Below are positions 8,531-19,543 of a DNA stretch of 64,000 nucleotides, piece by piece; the first letter of the stretch is position 1; each line of letters begins with the position of its first letter. A program made the translations under genes and the position numbers. The stretch spans positions 206,459 to 270,458 of the forward strand of contig NZ_FOHN01000001.1 in assembly GCF_900111595.1 (NCBI RefSeq). Reading direction: 5' to 3'. The notes beneath the pieces are model-generated. The model had not been told where the DNA came from. It ran no database searches and was given only the letters and a program-made list of their open reading frames with translations. Source of the DNA: [Clostridium] polysaccharolyticum. Lineage in GTDB: Bacteria; Bacillota; Clostridia; Lachnospirales; Lachnospiraceae.

Positions 8531-11500
8531 ATGAAGTTGAATGAATTGAAACAGATTTATAGACAGGCAGCTGAAAAAATGCTTCACGAACAGTCATACT
8601 GGAAGGAATTTCTGCAATATGCAGGAAAGATGTATATGTATAATTTCCCGACTTTGGTTAGTATGTTTGCACAGAATACAGAGTATACGCAATTAGCAAC
8701 GTACGAAGCATGGAATAAATTAAATCTGCAAATCAAGCGAGGAGAAAAGAGCATTCCAGCTTTAATGAATAATTATTATGGAATGGTACACATGTTTGAT
8801 ATAACTCAACTCAGTACAACACCCAAAATAGAAAATTGGACAATTGCTCAAAATGAAAGAGAAGAGTTTGAAAAACGTTTTGTTAAAGCAAATTACAAGT
8901 ATGTCGAACAGGGAATGTTGGAGAAATCTTCGGATATCATATATGCCATGATAATAGATCAAATGAATTCTATCCATATGGAAAATAAGGAACTCGAAGA
9001 TGTATTAATTAGCAATGGAAAAAGTATTTTTGAAGATGTATATTATATGGTAAGGTACAGATGTAATACAAGCGAAGCAGAAGATTCAGTAAGCAAATTG
9101 AATAATAGTTTGAATTTAGACAAGTTTACAGCTTATGGGCAGTACATAATGACTATAGGAAAACCAATATTGTTGAATTGTAAGAATATTGTGTACGAAA
9201 TGAGGAAGGAGCAGAGTAATGAGAGAGAAAGTAGAAATGGATTATATCGAGAAGGACGGAATCCAGTTCGCAGACGTGAAGGGGGAACTGGACGAGAAGT
9301 ACACAGCGAAACTCGGCAAATACGGAATTTTGGCAATGAACTATTGGAAAGAGAACAAGGCGATACAGCTTCAAATTCTGGTGACAAAAGGGATAATGAT
9401 GAAGACCATGCACGAGATCGAGGACAGAGCCAATCTGATGATGGACGAGCTGCAGAAAAAAATGCTGAAACAGGATCCGGTGAAGAATCAACAGAACACA
9501 ATGGAGAGCTACAGGCACAGACAGAGGATACACGACCAGGCAGAGGAAATCGTGTTGAGAGAAGTAGTGTACAAATAGAACTGAACTTTGAAAGCGATAA
9601 GGGAGTTGATTATATTTCAGCTCCTTTTTTCGTAGAAAAAGGACAATATCTTTCGGAAGAATCCAATAATGATGTTTCAAGTGAGAAAGTTGAGCAAGAA
9701 ACGAAATCAGTAGAAAAGCATAACTACCATTATTTAGAATCTCATAACCTATATACTGGAGGGATTAAGACAAAGTTCAATAATAACATTGCAGCCATTA
9801 AACTGCTAAAGGATATTGAAAAAGAAAACAGGGTTGCAACCTTGGATGAACAGATTGTCCTGGCAAGATACGTTGGCTGGGGAGGCATGGCAAGTGCATT
9901 TGATGAAAAGTCAAATGCTTGGTCAAAAGAATACATTGAATTAAAAGAGCTGTTTAATGAAGATGAATACAGAAGTGCTAGAGCCTCTACAAACACCGCA
10001 TTCTATACAGAACCAGGAATCATCAAAGGCATTTATCAAGCATTAGAGAACTTTGGCTTCAAAGGTGGAAACATCCTGGAACCTTCTATGGGAATCGGCA
10101 ATTTCTTTTCAGTAATACCAGAAGAAATGCAAAAAGCTTCTAAGCTATATGGTGTAGAGATAGACGATTTATCGGGAAGAATAGCTAAACAACTCTATCA
10201 GACAGCAGATATTCAAATTAGTGGGTATGAGAAATCAAACTTGCCGTACAATTTCTTCGATGTAGCAATCGGAAACATTCCGTTTGGAGACTACAAAGTA
10301 TTCGATGAACATTATAAGAAACAGAATTTTAAAATACATGATTATTTCCTAGCAAAAACTGTTGATAAGCTTCGACCATATGGAATTATGGCAATCATTA
10401 CAAGCACAGGAACATTAGATAAGGCGAATCCAGTGGCAAGAAAGTATCTGGCAGAACGAGCAGAGCTGCTTGGAGCAATAAGACTTCCAAATATAGCGTT
10501 CAAACAGATTGCAAATACTGATGTAAGCAGCGACATTCTCTTCTTTCAAAAAAGGGAGCGTATGCAGGTTGTAGAACCAGAATGGGTATTTACAGGGGTG
10601 ACAGAAGATGGAATTACAGTGAATCAGTATTTCATAAAGAATCCAGATATGATTCTTGGGAAGATGACTTATGACACTAGGATGTTTGGTGGGAACAGCA
10701 AATATACTACGGTAGTGAATGAGAATCCAGAAAACTTTCAAGCAGATTATCAGAAGGCAATTGAAAGTCTGACAGGACAGATTGGCATCCAGATAGAAGA
10801 TTCAAATGAACAAGCAGTAGACAGTATTCCTGCTGATCCATCGATTAAGAATTTTACTTATGCTCTTGTGAATGACAAGGTTTACTATCGAATGAATTCT
10901 GTTATGACATTGGCAGGATTTTCAGCAAAAAATGAAGTCAAGGCAAAGAAACTAATTGAAATACGTTCCAGTGCAAGAAAAGTAATTGATGCGCAGATGG
11001 CTAATTGTTCCGACCAGGAACTTATTGATTTACAGGAGAATTTATCAAAAACTTATGATGATTACGTTAAGCAATATGGTCATTTAAGTGCAAAAGGAAC
11101 TAGGTTCTTTAGAAATGATGCAGATTATCCACTGCTAATCTCATTGGAAAATATCAATTCAGACATGTCAGTTGAAAAAGTAGACTTATTTACGAAGAGG
11201 ACAATTCGACCATACAGTGAGATTAACCATGTGGAGAGCCCACAGGAAGGATTGATTGTATCACTGAATGAGAAGGGTGAAGTAGATATTCCGTATATTG
11301 CGCAGTTGGCAGGTATGACCAAGGAACAAGTTGTAACGGAACTGAATGAACAGATATACTTAAATCCTGAAAAATATGATGAAGCTAATCCATATACAGG
11401 ATACGAAAGCTCAGAAGAATACCTTTGTGGGAATGTAAGAGCTAAGTTGAAGGTTGCAAAGTTATATGCTGAAAAGAATCCAGTCTTTAAAAAAAATGTT

Positions 11501-14500
11501 CTAGAGCTGCAGAAAGTACAACCAAGGGATCTTGATGCAAGTGAAATAACGGTTCGTTTGGGAACTACCTGGATTGATGAAACAGATTATAACCAGTTTA
11601 TGTATGAACTTCTAGATACACCACGCTATAGCAGAGCTTACGGAAATGGGGGAGATGATGGAACAGAGGTTGCTGTACATTATAACAAAATGGATGCTTC
11701 TTTTTCCGTATCAAATAAAGTTTATTCAGTTACCAGTACTGCTCGTGCCAGCCAGACATATGGTACGGAAAGAAAAAATGCGTATCAGATTATTGAAGAT
11801 ACGCTTAATATGAAAACTGTTGTGGTTAAGGATAAAGTGGAGAATGAAAACGGTGGATATTCATACGTAGTAAATAAACAACAGACAATCCTGGCAAGAG
11901 AGAAGCAAACACTAATTAAGGAGAAGTTTCAGGAATGGTTCTGGGGTGATATTGAGAGACGTGAAAAGTATGAGAGAAGATACAACGAGCGTTTCAATAA
12001 TACTCGTTTAAGGGAATATAACGGTTCATACCTTACTTTTCCAGGCATGAATCCGGACATTGAGTTAAGACCTCACCAGAAAAATGCAATTGCCAGAGTA
12101 ATTTATGGAGGAAATGCGTTGCTGGCACATTGTGTTGGTGCCGGAAAAACGTATGAAATGATAGCAAGTGCGATGGAGTTAAAACGAATCGGGCTTGCAA
12201 ACAAAGTAATGATATGTGTTCCAAATCATTTGACGGAACAGGTAGGAAGTGATTTTTTAAAGCTTTATCCTGGAGCCAACATCTTAGTGTCAACTAAGAA
12301 AGACTTTGAGCCAGGCAACAGAAAAGCATTTGTAAGCCGTATTGCTACAGGCGAATATGATGCTGTAATAATTGGGAACACACAATTTGAAAAAATTCCA
12401 ATATCAAAAGAACGAGAAGAAAGGATGATAAAAGAGCAAATTGACCAGGCTGAAAGTGCTATAGCGTCAATAAAAAATGAAAATGGTGAACAGTGGTCAG
12501 TTAAACAGATGGAAAGATTTAAGAAAGGGCTAGAAGCTGAATTGAGTAAACTTAGGGACAGTAAGAGAGATAACGTCATTGAGTTTGAACAATTGGGTGT
12601 CGATGCCCTTTTTGTTGATGAAGCACATTATTATAAAAATTGCGCTGTTTTTTCTAAAATGAGAAATGTCGCTGGGGTATCAACAAGTAAGGCAAAGAAA
12701 TCAACTGATATGCTGATGAAGTGTCAGTATATTCAAGAAATAAACAATGGAAGGGGCGTTGTTTTTGCAACAGGGACACCAGTTTCCAATAGCATGACAG
12801 AACTGTTTGTTATGCAAAGGTATCTACAGAACGACGAGTTAAAGCAAAAGGGTGTTGAAAATTTTGATGCTTGGGCAGCAAACTTTGGAGAAGTTGTTTC
12901 CTCCCTAGAACTTGCACCAGAGGGGACAGGTTATAGATTCAAAAATCGTTTTGCAAAGTTTAACAATCTCCCTGAACTAATGACAATGTTTAGGAAAATA
13001 GCAGATGTTCAAACGCCGGACATGCTTAACCTTCCAGTACCTAAACTGAAAGGTAATCAATACCAAATTGTTGTGTCAGAGCCGTGTGAGTTTACTAAAT
13101 TGGTTATGGCAGAGTTTGCTGATAGAGCTGAGAGAATACGAAATGGTTCGGTCGATCCACGTATTGATAACATGCTAAAAATTACGAATGAAGCTAGGCT
13201 ACTTGGAACGGACCCAAGACTCTTAGATGAATTTGCTCCAAATGAGCCGAATAGCAAGGCGAATAAATGCGTTGAGAATGTGTACCAAGAATATGTAAAC
13301 AGTAGTGAATTTAAAGGTACGCAGATTATATTTTGTGATGTTGGAACACCGAACGGAACAAGATGGTCCATATATGACTATCTAAAAGAAGAACTAATCC
13401 GTTACGGTATTCCAGAGGAAGAGATTTGTTATATCCATGATGCCAAGACAGAGATACAAAGAGAGAAACTGTTTGAGGACTTGAGGAATGGAACAAAAAG
13501 AATAATTATAGGAAGTACATCAAAAATGGGAACTGGAGTGAATATCCAAGACCGTCTGATAGCAATGCACGAATTAGATTGTCCTTGGCGTCCGGCGGAT
13601 ATAGAGCAGCGTGAAGGACGCATTTTGCGTCAAGGTAATATGAACAATGAGGTTTCCATTTATAGATATGTTACAAAGGATACATTTGACTCGTATAATT
13701 GGCAGCTTGTAGAACAGAAACAGAAGTTTATAGCTCAGATTATGACAAGTAAGGATATACAGCGAAACTGTGAAGACATTGATGATACAGTGTTGAGTTT
13801 CGCAGAGGTCAAAGCTCTTGCAACAGGGAATCCACTTATCAAAGAAAAGATGGATATTGATACAGAAGTGACAAGGCTAAAACTTCTGAAAAGCAATTTT
13901 CTTAATCAGAAGTACAAAAGTGAAAATGCATACAAGAGAGTGTATCCAAATAAGATTGCTGACCTGGAAAGAAAAATAAATGATTTACAGAACGACATCG
14001 TGAATAGAAACAAAAATAAGAGTGATGTATTTTCTATGCAAATCATGGGAGTGCATTTTACGGAACGTTCTGATGCAGGAGAAGCTTTAGCAGGAGTACT
14101 TGCTATGAACTATTCGTCAGAGGCAGTTGGTGAATATGCTGGATTGCAACTGTTTAGAAAGGAAGGCAATGCAAAGTGCCTATTATTAATGGGAACAGGT
14201 TCAGCGTATAGTGTAGAAATTGGAGACAGTCAAATTGGTAACATAGCTAGAATAGAAAATACAGTTTCCAACCTGGACAAGTATTTAGTTGATTGCAACA
14301 TGCGCTTAGAGAGGTATCGCAATGATATGGAGGAATCTAGGATAAACAGTGAAAAGATATTTGAGCATGAAAATGAGTTGCAAGAGAAAATGAAACGTCA
14401 AGCAGAATTAAATGAGCTTCTGGAGGTAGATAAGAACGAGGAAGTGCTAATGGACGAGGAGGGGGGAATTAGTAAAGAAGAAGCAGTGAAAATGGTGAAA

Positions 14501-14554
14501 GAAGTAATGAACATGCAGGAACTTGAAAATGAAGAATATGAATTGGAAATGTAG
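8531..14554 (+). CDS. ICE-type DNA methylase/SNF2-like helicase fusion
   Basis: Encodes 2007 residues. Order: an N-terminal ArdC/LtrC-like region (about 1-110, [16 protein letters not shown]); an Arg/Glu/Gly-rich low-complexity linker (about 220-350); an adenine-methylase-like domain with PSMGIGNFF and catalytic-type motif NIPFGDY at N582; then a superfamily 2 helicase with Walker A GAGKT (1203-1207), DEAH (1363-1366) and a helicase C-terminal box [12 protein letters not shown] coiled-coil-rich tail ends the protein. Such proteins are common in Firmicutes ICEs; roles in protecting or processing transferred DNA are proposed but unproven. AAGGAGG precedes the ATG. The linker is overprinted by another gene in the +1 frame (9219-9578), which probably explains its odd composition. 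Confidence 0.88.
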   Translation: MKLNELKQIYRQAAEKMLHEQSYWKEFLQYAGKMYMYNFPTLVSMFAQNTEYTQLATYEAWNKLNLQIKRGEKSIPALMNNYYGMVHMFDITQLSTTPKIENWTIAQNEREEFEKRFVKANYKYVEQGMLEKSSDIIYAMIIDQMNSIHMENKELEDVLISNGKSIFEDVYYMVRYRCNTSEAEDSVSKLNNSLNLDKFTAYGQYIMTIGKPILLNCKNIVYEMRKEQSNERESRNGLYREGRNPVRRREGGTGREVHSETRQIRNFGNELLEREQGDTASNSGDKRDNDEDHARDRGQSQSDDGRAAEKNAETGSGEESTEHNGELQAQTEDTRPGRGNRVERSSVQIELNFESDKGVDYISAPFFVEKGQYLSEESNNDVSSEKVEQETKSVEKHNYHYLESHNLYTGGIKTKFNNNIAAIKLLKDIEKENRVATLDEQIVLARYVGWGGMASAFDEKSNAWSKEYIELKELFNEDEYRSARASTNTAFYTEPGIIKGIYQALENFGFKGGNILEPSMGIGNFFSVIPEEMQKASKLYGVEIDDLSGRIAKQLYQTADIQISGYEKSNLPYNFFDVAIGNIPFGDYKVFDEHYKKQNFKIHDYFLAKTVDKLRPYGIMAIITSTGTLDKANPVARKYLAERAELLGAIRLPNIAFKQIANTDVSSDILFFQKRERMQVVEPEWVFTGVTEDGITVNQYFIKNPDMILGKMTYDTRMFGGNSKYTTVVNENPENFQADYQKAIESLTGQIGIQIEDSNEQAVDSIPADPSIKNFTYALVNDKVYYRMNSVMTLAGFSAKNEVKAKKLIEIRSSARKVIDAQMANCSDQELIDLQENLSKTYDDYVKQYGHLSAKGTRFFRNDADYPLLISLENINSDMSVEKVDLFTKRTIRPYSEINHVESPQEGLIVSLNEKGEVDIPYIAQLAGMTKEQVVTELNEQIYLNPEKYDEANPYTGYESSEEYLCGNVRAKLKVAKLYAEKNPVFKKNVLELQKVQPRDLDASEITVRLGTTWIDETDYNQFMYELLDTPRYSRAYGNGGDDGTEVAVHYNKMDASFSVSNKVYSVTSTARASQTYGTERKNAYQIIEDTLNMKTVVVKDKVENENGGYSYVVNKQQTILAREKQTLIKEKFQEWFWGDIERREKYERRYNERFNNTRLREYNGSYLTFPGMNPDIELRPHQKNAIARVIYGGNALLAHCVGAGKTYEMIASAMELKRIGLANKVMICVPNHLTEQVGSDFLKLYPGANILVSTKKDFEPGNRKAFVSRIATGEYDAVIIGNTQFEKIPISKEREERMIKEQIDQAESAIASIKNENGEQWSVKQMERFKKGLEAELSKLRDSKRDNVIEFEQLGVDALFVDEAHYYKNCAVFSKMRNVAGVSTSKAKKSTDMLMKCQYIQEINNGRGVVFATGTPVSNSMTELFVMQRYLQNDELKQKGVENFDAWAANFGEVVSSLELAPEGTGYRFKNRFAKFNNLPELMTMFRKIADVQTPDMLNLPVPKLKGNQYQIVVSEPCEFTKLVMAEFADRAERIRNGSVDPRIDNMLKITNEARLLGTDPRLLDEFAPNEPNSKANKCVENVYQEYVNSSEFKGTQIIFCDVGTPNGTRWSIYDYLKEELIRYGIPEEEICYIHDAKTEIQREKLFEDLRNGTKRIIIGSTSKMGTGVNIQDRLIAMHELDCPWRPADIEQREGRILRQGNMNNEVSIYRYVTKDTFDSYNWQLVEQKQKFIAQIMTSKDIQRNCEDIDDTVLSFAEVKALATGNPLIKEKMDIDTEVTRLKLLKSNFLNQKYKSENAYKRVYPNKIADLERKINDLQNDIVNRNKNKSDVFSMQIMGVHFTERSDAGEALAGVLAMNYSSEAVGEYAGLQLFRKEGNAKCLLLMGTGSAYSVEIGDSQIGNIARIENTVSNLDKYLVDCNMRLERYRNDMEESRINSEKIFEHENELQEKMKRQAELNELLEVDKNEEVLMDEEGGISKEEAVKMVKEVMNMQELENEEYELEM
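9219..9578 (+). CDS. TnpV-like protein overprinted in the helicase gene
   Basis: Encodes 119 residues in the +1 frame wholly inside the 8531-14554 gene. AAGGAG at 9206-9211 stands 7 nt before the ATG, an ideal ribosome binding site inside another coding sequence. The product has ordinary composition and matches my recollection of the transposon-encoded TnpV family: [15 protein letters not shown], a helical middle ([19 protein letters not shown]) and the ending [12 protein letters not shown]. In contrast the helicase frame here is a low-complexity R/E/G/S/D/N/Q mix. TnpV proteins are small mobile-element proteins of unknown biochemistry. I judge both frames to be coding; the alternative, a chance ORF, does not explain the start site or the family-like ending. 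Confidence 0.72.
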   Translation: MREKVEMDYIEKDGIQFADVKGELDEKYTAKLGKYGILAMNYWKENKAIQLQILVTKGIMMKTMHEIEDRANLMMDELQKKMLKQDPVKNQQNTMESYRHRQRIHDQAEEIVLREVVYK

Positions 14555-14566
14555 GAAGTATTTTAG

Positions 14567-16933
14567 ATGAAAATAAAGGAATTAACAAAATATAAACAAG
14601 GAATTCTAAATTATTGCGTGGTACAAAGTAAATTGTACGATTTGAATCGTGAGATGTCTCTTTTGAGTGAAAGGGAACCGTTTGTCCAGTATTTAGAAAC
14701 AGAGGATAATTGGGAATCGTACAAACAAGATGTTGCTTTTTTACAAAAGGAACAAGAAGAAATACATAAAGAAGAAATTGCCATAGAAGATATTTTTCAT
14801 AAATCGTTTGAAGACAAGGAGGAAGAAAAACAGATTCTTTATGCTTTTTTAACGAGTATTGCAAAAGTATATGATGTAAGTCATCAGTTTAATATGTTTA
14901 ATTCGGACTTTATAGAAATTTTGTGTAATGATAAATTGTATGAAGATTTAGAAATAGCACAAGAAACTCTTATTTTATTTCGAAAAAATAACTTTAAATA
15001 CATTAAGGAAGAGGCTGAAAAAAATGAGAAACTAGCAAACATAGAGGAATACATAGTAGATCCAGAAATAGAATTCTTAGCAGAAAAGGAAGCTCAAGTA
15101 TGGTGGGAGAAGATGAAAGAGGAAGGCATTGTCAATCAGGAAGAAGAGACAATGCTGAAAGATGAAGGAGGTAATGCTATGGCAGAAATAAGTAGGGAGG
15201 ATGTTTCATTAGAGGAATATCAGGCATGGGAAGAAAGTAAAGACAAGTATCTAACAAGTGATGCTTACAACAAACAATATGCCGAAGCACAAAGCAATGC
15301 AAAAGAACCAAAGCAAATAGAAGCGGATGAGAAAAGAGAGAAGCATCCAGAGACACTGCTGGCGAATCAAGTCAGCATCATGGATTTTGCAAAGAAGAAT
15401 CACTTTGTGATTCGTTATGAAGATGAAAAGATTGCAAAAGTACAGGATATAATTTCAGAAGGAGAAATAACAGTATTTAAAGAAAACAACACATGGTCGA
15501 TTCCAGAGAATGGGACAACCACTGGCGGGCGAACGATACGCTTCGTTGCCAGAATGCTAGAAATGAATAACTATGCTGCAAGTGATATGTTAGTCGAGAA
15601 TAGGGCAAAGTACAGTTCATCAAAGGAATACAACGAAGAATATGCAAAACAGCATAGCAAACAGAAGGAATCAAAAGCCCAATTAACGGTACAGGAAGAA
15701 GAAACAATGCCGAAAGAGGAAGGAGGTAATGCATATGTTGAAACACAAAGCAATGTAAAAGAACCAGAAAAACAGGAAATTCCCCAAGCAGAAGTGCAGG
15801 AGCAGAAAGAAATCCCATTGTCGTCTGTTTTTTCCAAAATCCAGATAGCAGAAATTCTTGCAGGTGCAAAGAGGGGACTGGATATAAAGGTTTACAACAA
15901 AATAGAACTTTCAGCAGAGCAGATGCACGAGCTTAGACTGGGACTTGAAAAGGACATCAATTTAAGTGAGTTTGCATACAAACAAGTACCAGCTAATTAC
16001 TTAAAAGAAGTACGATTGGCAAAACAGGATGGACTGGATATAAAAGTGTTTGCATTGAAGGATGGAAAATGTACCTATACTGCAGAGCAGGCAAGAGAGA
16101 TCCGTCTAGGTCTTAAAGCAGGACTTAGCCAAGAACAAATGAATGTGTTTTCCAAAAAAGATTTAAAACCAGATGTAATGAAAGAACTTAGATTAGGGTT
16201 ACAGAATAGCTTAAATGTCATGGCAGATTTTAATAATGGCTTGTATACAGCAAAAGATATCCATACAGTTCGTATGCACTTAATGGTTAAACAATTCTTA
16301 GAGTCGCTGAAGCAGAAAATGGCCATGTTATTTGAGCAGGTGAAAGAAGCTATTAGAACTAGTATTGAGAAGCAAAAACCAGAGTCGACAGCACAGGAAG
16401 TCATGGAAGAAACGGATTTGCAGGTGAAAGATACCGTAAAGGCTTTGTATGAAGCAATTGAGGAATCTATTTCCGAAAAGGATATAGAAACCAAAAAAGA
16501 GATTCTTGCAGGAGTTTTTGAAAAAGTTGTAGCAATTGGAAATGCAATCGAAGAATTGTATCCAGATAAGGAAAAGGGAGAAGTTTTCCAAGAAGTAGCT
16601 TCCCGGGTAGAAGAAACAATCTATGAAAATACATTGAAAGACAAAGCCCTAAATGCTTTGAAAATTGATTATGCGGAAAAGTTTGCAGAGAGCGAACAGC
16701 AGCATAATATGAAAATTGTTGAAATTACGGAACAGTTGATGAAAGAGCCAATTACAAAGGAACAGAAGAAAGAAGTGCTATTAGATAACTTAAACTATGA
16801 AATAAGCGAATCGGCAATTGAAAGTTTGATGGAGTATATGCCGCAAACAGCAGATACAAATATGATGAATCAGTTATTACAGAATCAACAGAATATAATA
16901 GAACATTCGGAAGAATTTGAATTAGAGCAGTAG
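14567..16933 (+). CDS. Large ICE protein with RLGL repeats, unknown function
   Basis: Encodes 788 residues, acidic and Glu/Lys-rich, with predicted coiled coils at about 1-160 and in the C-terminal third. Residues about 420-570 carry four or five degenerate repeats of roughly 30 residues built on [EK][IVL]R[LM]GL followed by GLDIKVF-like strands (MHELRLGLEKDIN, AREIRLGLKAGLS, MKELRLGLQNSLN). Similar repeats occur in other ICE and phage hypothetical proteins. Two internal segments (about 200-260 and 340-410) look duplicated, sharing VQEEETM-like and YAEAQSNAKEP/YVETQSNVKEP strings. The start lies 12 nt after the helicase stop, so it should be co-transcribed. No catalytic motif is recognised. 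Confidence 0.75.
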   Translation: MKIKELTKYKQGILNYCVVQSKLYDLNREMSLLSEREPFVQYLETEDNWESYKQDVAFLQKEQEEIHKEEIAIEDIFHKSFEDKEEEKQILYAFLTSIAKVYDVSHQFNMFNSDFIEILCNDKLYEDLEIAQETLILFRKNNFKYIKEEAEKNEKLANIEEYIVDPEIEFLAEKEAQVWWEKMKEEGIVNQEEETMLKDEGGNAMAEISREDVSLEEYQAWEESKDKYLTSDAYNKQYAEAQSNAKEPKQIEADEKREKHPETLLANQVSIMDFAKKNHFVIRYEDEKIAKVQDIISEGEITVFKENNTWSIPENGTTTGGRTIRFVARMLEMNNYAASDMLVENRAKYSSSKEYNEEYAKQHSKQKESKAQLTVQEEETMPKEEGGNAYVETQSNVKEPEKQEIPQAEVQEQKEIPLSSVFSKIQIAEILAGAKRGLDIKVYNKIELSAEQMHELRLGLEKDINLSEFAYKQVPANYLKEVRLAKQDGLDIKVFALKDGKCTYTAEQAREIRLGLKAGLSQEQMNVFSKKDLKPDVMKELRLGLQNSLNVMADFNNGLYTAKDIHTVRMHLMVKQFLESLKQKMAMLFEQVKEAIRTSIEKQKPESTAQEVMEETDLQVKDTVKALYEAIEESISEKDIETKKEILAGVFEKVVAIGNAIEELYPDKEKGEVFQEVASRVEETIYENTLKDKALNALKIDYAEKFAESEQQHNMKIVEITEQLMKEPITKEQKKEVLLDNLNYEISESAIESLMEYMPQTADTNMMNQLLQNQQNIIEHSEEFELEQ

Positions 16934-16974
16934 TCAGCAGGCTATTGCTTTTTTAGTTGAAGGGAGGTGATTAT

Positions 16975-17958
16975 ATAGAAAAGCAATCTTATAAGAGATT
17001 CTCGGAAGAACAAGTTAATCGAGCTAATTCAATAGATATTGTGCAGTTGGCAAAACAGCATGGCTATAAAGTTATTAAAAAAAGAAATGAGATGCGCATA
17101 CCGGATATGGGAGGTCTGATTATTGATACAAGAAGAAATAGATGGTACCAGTTTAGTGCTAGTACAGGCGGAGGACCAATACAGTTTCTCATGGAACTAG
17201 AGAATATGAGCTGGAAAGATGCGGTAGAAACACTTCTTAATGAAGAAGGTGAGGTTAATATTGTTTTTAAACCTTCCAATAGCATTAAAGAGGAAAAGAA
17301 AGACTTTAGATTGCCAGAGAAAAACGATACATATAAACATCTATTTGCTTACCTGGTTAAGACTAGAATGATTCATCCCAAAGTAGTTCAGCAATTTGTT
17401 GCAAAAAAGCTTTTATACGAGAATAAGCAGCACAGTTGTGTTTTTGTGGGATGTGATTTGGAAGGGACACCACGATATGCAAGTATTCGAGGAACATTTA
17501 CCATGCAAGGCAAGGAGGCATTTAAAGGAGAAGCTGCTGGCTCTGATAAGAGGTTTGGGTTTTGTCGTGTTGGTAAGGGTGATACCTTATTTGTTTGTGA
17601 GGCTCCGATCGATGTCTTAAGCTATATGTCTATATATAAGTATCGTGGACTTGATAGTCTTATTGAGCAGGAGCACTTATTGAGCTTGGGATGCACAGCA
17701 GATAATGCATTAGAAAATTATCTGCAGGAGCATCAGAAAGTTACTAAGATTAAACTTGGTCTTGATAATGATAAAGCGGGTAATGAGGGATGCAAGGCTA
17801 TCTTTAAGAAGTATTCCGGTCAGTATCAGATTCAGAGAATTCACATGAGAGAAAAAGATATGAATGAAGTTCTTGTTACTGATATGAAAAGGATTGCAGC
17901 TAGACAGAAAGAATTAGTTATGGAAAAAGCTTCATATGAACTGGAGCAAGAGCTTTAA
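16975..17958 (+). CDS. Toprim-domain mobile-element primase (DUF3991/Toprim type), probable ATA start
   Basis: About 328 residues. The N-terminal part resembles the CHC2-like primase fold without the zinc ligands (VQLAKQHGYKV, WYQFSASTGGGPIQFLME), and the C-terminal part is a Toprim domain with acidic residues in LFVCEAPIDVLS and the DxD of GLDNDKAGNEG. Such proteins prime replication or conversion of transferred single strands. No ATG, GTG or well-placed TTG exists: GGGAGGTGA at 16962-16970 is followed by ATA at 16975, 7 nt past GGAGG, while the TTG at 16957 precedes this Shine-Dalgarno sequence and has none of its own. An ATA start is therefore proposed. Confidence 0.8.
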   Translation: MEKQSYKRFSEEQVNRANSIDIVQLAKQHGYKVIKKRNEMRIPDMGGLIIDTRRNRWYQFSASTGGGPIQFLMELENMSWKDAVETLLNEEGEVNIVFKPSNSIKEEKKDFRLPEKNDTYKHLFAYLVKTRMIHPKVVQQFVAKKLLYENKQHSCVFVGCDLEGTPRYASIRGTFTMQGKEAFKGEAAGSDKRFGFCRVGKGDTLFVCEAPIDVLSYMSIYKYRGLDSLIEQEHLLSLGCTADNALENYLQEHQKVTKIKLGLDNDKAGNEGCKAIFKKYSGQYQIQRIHMREKDMNEVLVTDMKRIAARQKELVMEKASYELEQEL

Positions 17959-17979
17959 AAGCAGAAAGAGGTGATTTAT

Positions 17980-18531
17980 ATGGAATTGAAAGAATTGGTA
18001 GAATCATATAGTGCAGAGCAAAAAGATGAAATTAAAGATAAACTGCAAAATCGTTTTCCATACAACTATTCAAGATTTCTCCAAAGAAAAGAGGATGAAA
18101 TTCAGGGTTTTAAAGATTTTGCAAATTATATAATTAGAAAAACGAGCACATCAGGTGAATTAGAGTCACATGATGTGATTGCGATTGAAGACGTATTAAA
18201 AGATCTGGATCATTATCTACGTGAAATGGGAAATCAACAGTATAAAATTAGTGATTACATGTGGCATAAAAAACTTTACAATGATATGGCACAGATTTTA
18301 AATGAGCCTTCGGATGAGCAGAAGGATAGCTTAGACTTCTTCATGAAAAATAAAATTGAAGAAGAACAAAAAATGAATGAATTGAAAAACGAAATTCAGA
18401 ATTTTGATTGGAGCAAAGAGGAAGAATGCTATTCTTCCTGGTTAAAAGATTATAGCAAATGCTTAGAAAGGATAAGAGAAAAGCAGATGCAGAAGCTGCA
18501 TGAGCATGATACCTTAGAACTTGAGATTTAG
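17980..18531 (+). CDS. Hypothetical ICE protein
   Basis: Encodes 183 residues beginning MELKELVESY, highly charged, mostly helical by composition, without signal or membrane segments. The ATG at 17980 is chosen because AGAGGTGA lies 8 nt upstream; a GTG at 17971 is inside that site. It follows the primase gene by 21 nt and is likely in the same operon. Motifs include DWSKEEECYSSW and a Lys/Glu-rich helical C-terminus. I do not recognise a family. Confidence 0.6.
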   Translation: MELKELVESYSAEQKDEIKDKLQNRFPYNYSRFLQRKEDEIQGFKDFANYIIRKTSTSGELESHDVIAIEDVLKDLDHYLREMGNQQYKISDYMWHKKLYNDMAQILNEPSDEQKDSLDFFMKNKIEEEQKMNELKNEIQNFDWSKEEECYSSWLKDYSKCLERIREKQMQKLHEHDTLELEI

Positions 18532-18581
18532 CGAAGGCCATGCAAAGAGCTGTGAGGTGAAAATGAGAAGGGAGAGACAAT

Positions 18582-19202
18582 ATGTGTGGACATAGTGAAA
18601 AATGTATTTACAAAGGAAAAAATATGTTATATGCATTATTGGAGATAGAAGACAACCATATTCTTTTAGCAGCATCAGAAATGCCATTATTTTATACATA
18701 CCTCAAGTATGCTTCAGAGGACAAATCTTTAAAGATTAATTATGATGAAGCGGATAACGAACAATATCAACTTGTATATGGTTCCGTTTTGGTAAATCCT
18801 CTCTATGAGTTTGATTATAAAGAGCTTGTTGAAGTGGTAGACAAAATGAAAGGAAATGCATTGCTAGAACTTATAGATGAAAATGAGATAAGAGTATCAG
18901 CGTATGATGATATCTTCATGCTGCAAAATGGAAAAACAGAAGGAAATTATCCTTTCGTTGCTTTGATGAAAACCAAAAGTACATTTGTACCAAATTATTC
19001 ATGCACAATGTTTCCCTCCATAAAAGGTTATCAGGTTTGGGAATCACTTGTAAATAGAAAGTTCTTGCTGGCATGTCGTTATGCTACAAAACCAGTAGGA
19101 TTGACAATAGAGAAATGGAAAAATTATATTTCTCAAGAAACGATGCTCTCAATTAATGAGATTGCAGATATATATACTGGAGAGGTATTGGGAGATACTT
19201 AA
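18582..19202 (+). CDS. Hypothetical ICE protein
   Basis: Encodes 206 residues, cytoplasmic by composition. GGGAGAGA lies 7 nt upstream of the ATG. A second in-frame ATG at 18624 also has an AAAGGA and would give a protein starting MLYALLEIEDNHILLAAS, so either start is possible. The C-terminal part (WKNYISQETMLSINEIADIYTGEV) is helical. It is the last gene before the predicted structured RNA at 19254. No family recognised. Confidence 0.55.
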   Translation: MCGHSEKCIYKGKNMLYALLEIEDNHILLAASEMPLFYTYLKYASEDKSLKINYDEADNEQYQLVYGSVLVNPLYEFDYKELVEVVDKMKGNALLELIDENEIRVSAYDDIFMLQNGKTEGNYPFVALMKTKSTFVPNYSCTMFPSIKGYQVWESLVNRKFLLACRYATKPVGLTIEKWKNYISQETMLSINEIADIYTGEVLGDT

Positions 19203-19253
19203 TTTCTTTTTCCGTATCCACTCAGACATAACTCAGTAACCTATATTTATACT

Positions 19254-19355
19254 GGCAAGCTTCCCCCGTGTGCGACTAATGTCGGACACGGAGCTTGTCG
19301 GGAGACCCGAACCCCTCAGATGTGGGAAGTATCCCACGCCCTCTTTAAATTGAGG
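19254..19355 (+). ncRNA. Predicted structured RNA of three consecutive hairpins
   Basis: Three stems follow one another. Stem 1: CAAGCT (19256-19261) with AGCTTG (19292-19297), continued after a TCCC bulge by CCGTGT/ACACGG and CGAC/GTCG around a TAAT loop. Stem 2: TCGGG-AGA-CCCGA (19298-19310). Stem 3: CCTCA (19314-19318) with TGAGG (19351-19355), enclosing GTGGGA-AGTA-TCCCAC. The stretch is GC-rich compared with its surroundings, has no open reading frame and no terminal T run, so a simple terminator does not fit. Candidates are a cis-regulatory leader for the downstream genes, a small RNA, or an origin-type DNA structure. I cannot name an RNA family. Confidence 0.6.
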
Positions 19356-19392
19356 AAGCAATTGAAAAATATGAAATGAAAGAATGGTGAAT

Positions 19393-19488
19393 ATGAATTG
19401 TGAAAGATGTACTGAAATATTTGGAGCAAAGGAGGAAAATACTTTTTGTGGATTTGAGCCAGTCAGGTTTGTTGAAAAAATGAAATGA
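19393..19488 (+). CDS. Possible 31-residue Cys-containing small protein
   Basis: Open frame MNCERCTEIFGAKEENTF followed by CGFEPVRFVEKMK. The CxxC plus a third Cys hints at a small metal-binding fold. The ribosome binding site is weak (GAATGGTGA). It lies between the structured RNA and the Dam methylase gene. Coding status is uncertain. Confidence 0.35.
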   Translation: MNCERCTEIFGAKEENTFCGFEPVRFVEKMK

Positions 19489-19543
19489 ATGTAACAGGAG
19501 GTAGTTTTTACAAATAAGGACTAATTAAGAAAAGAGTATACAT

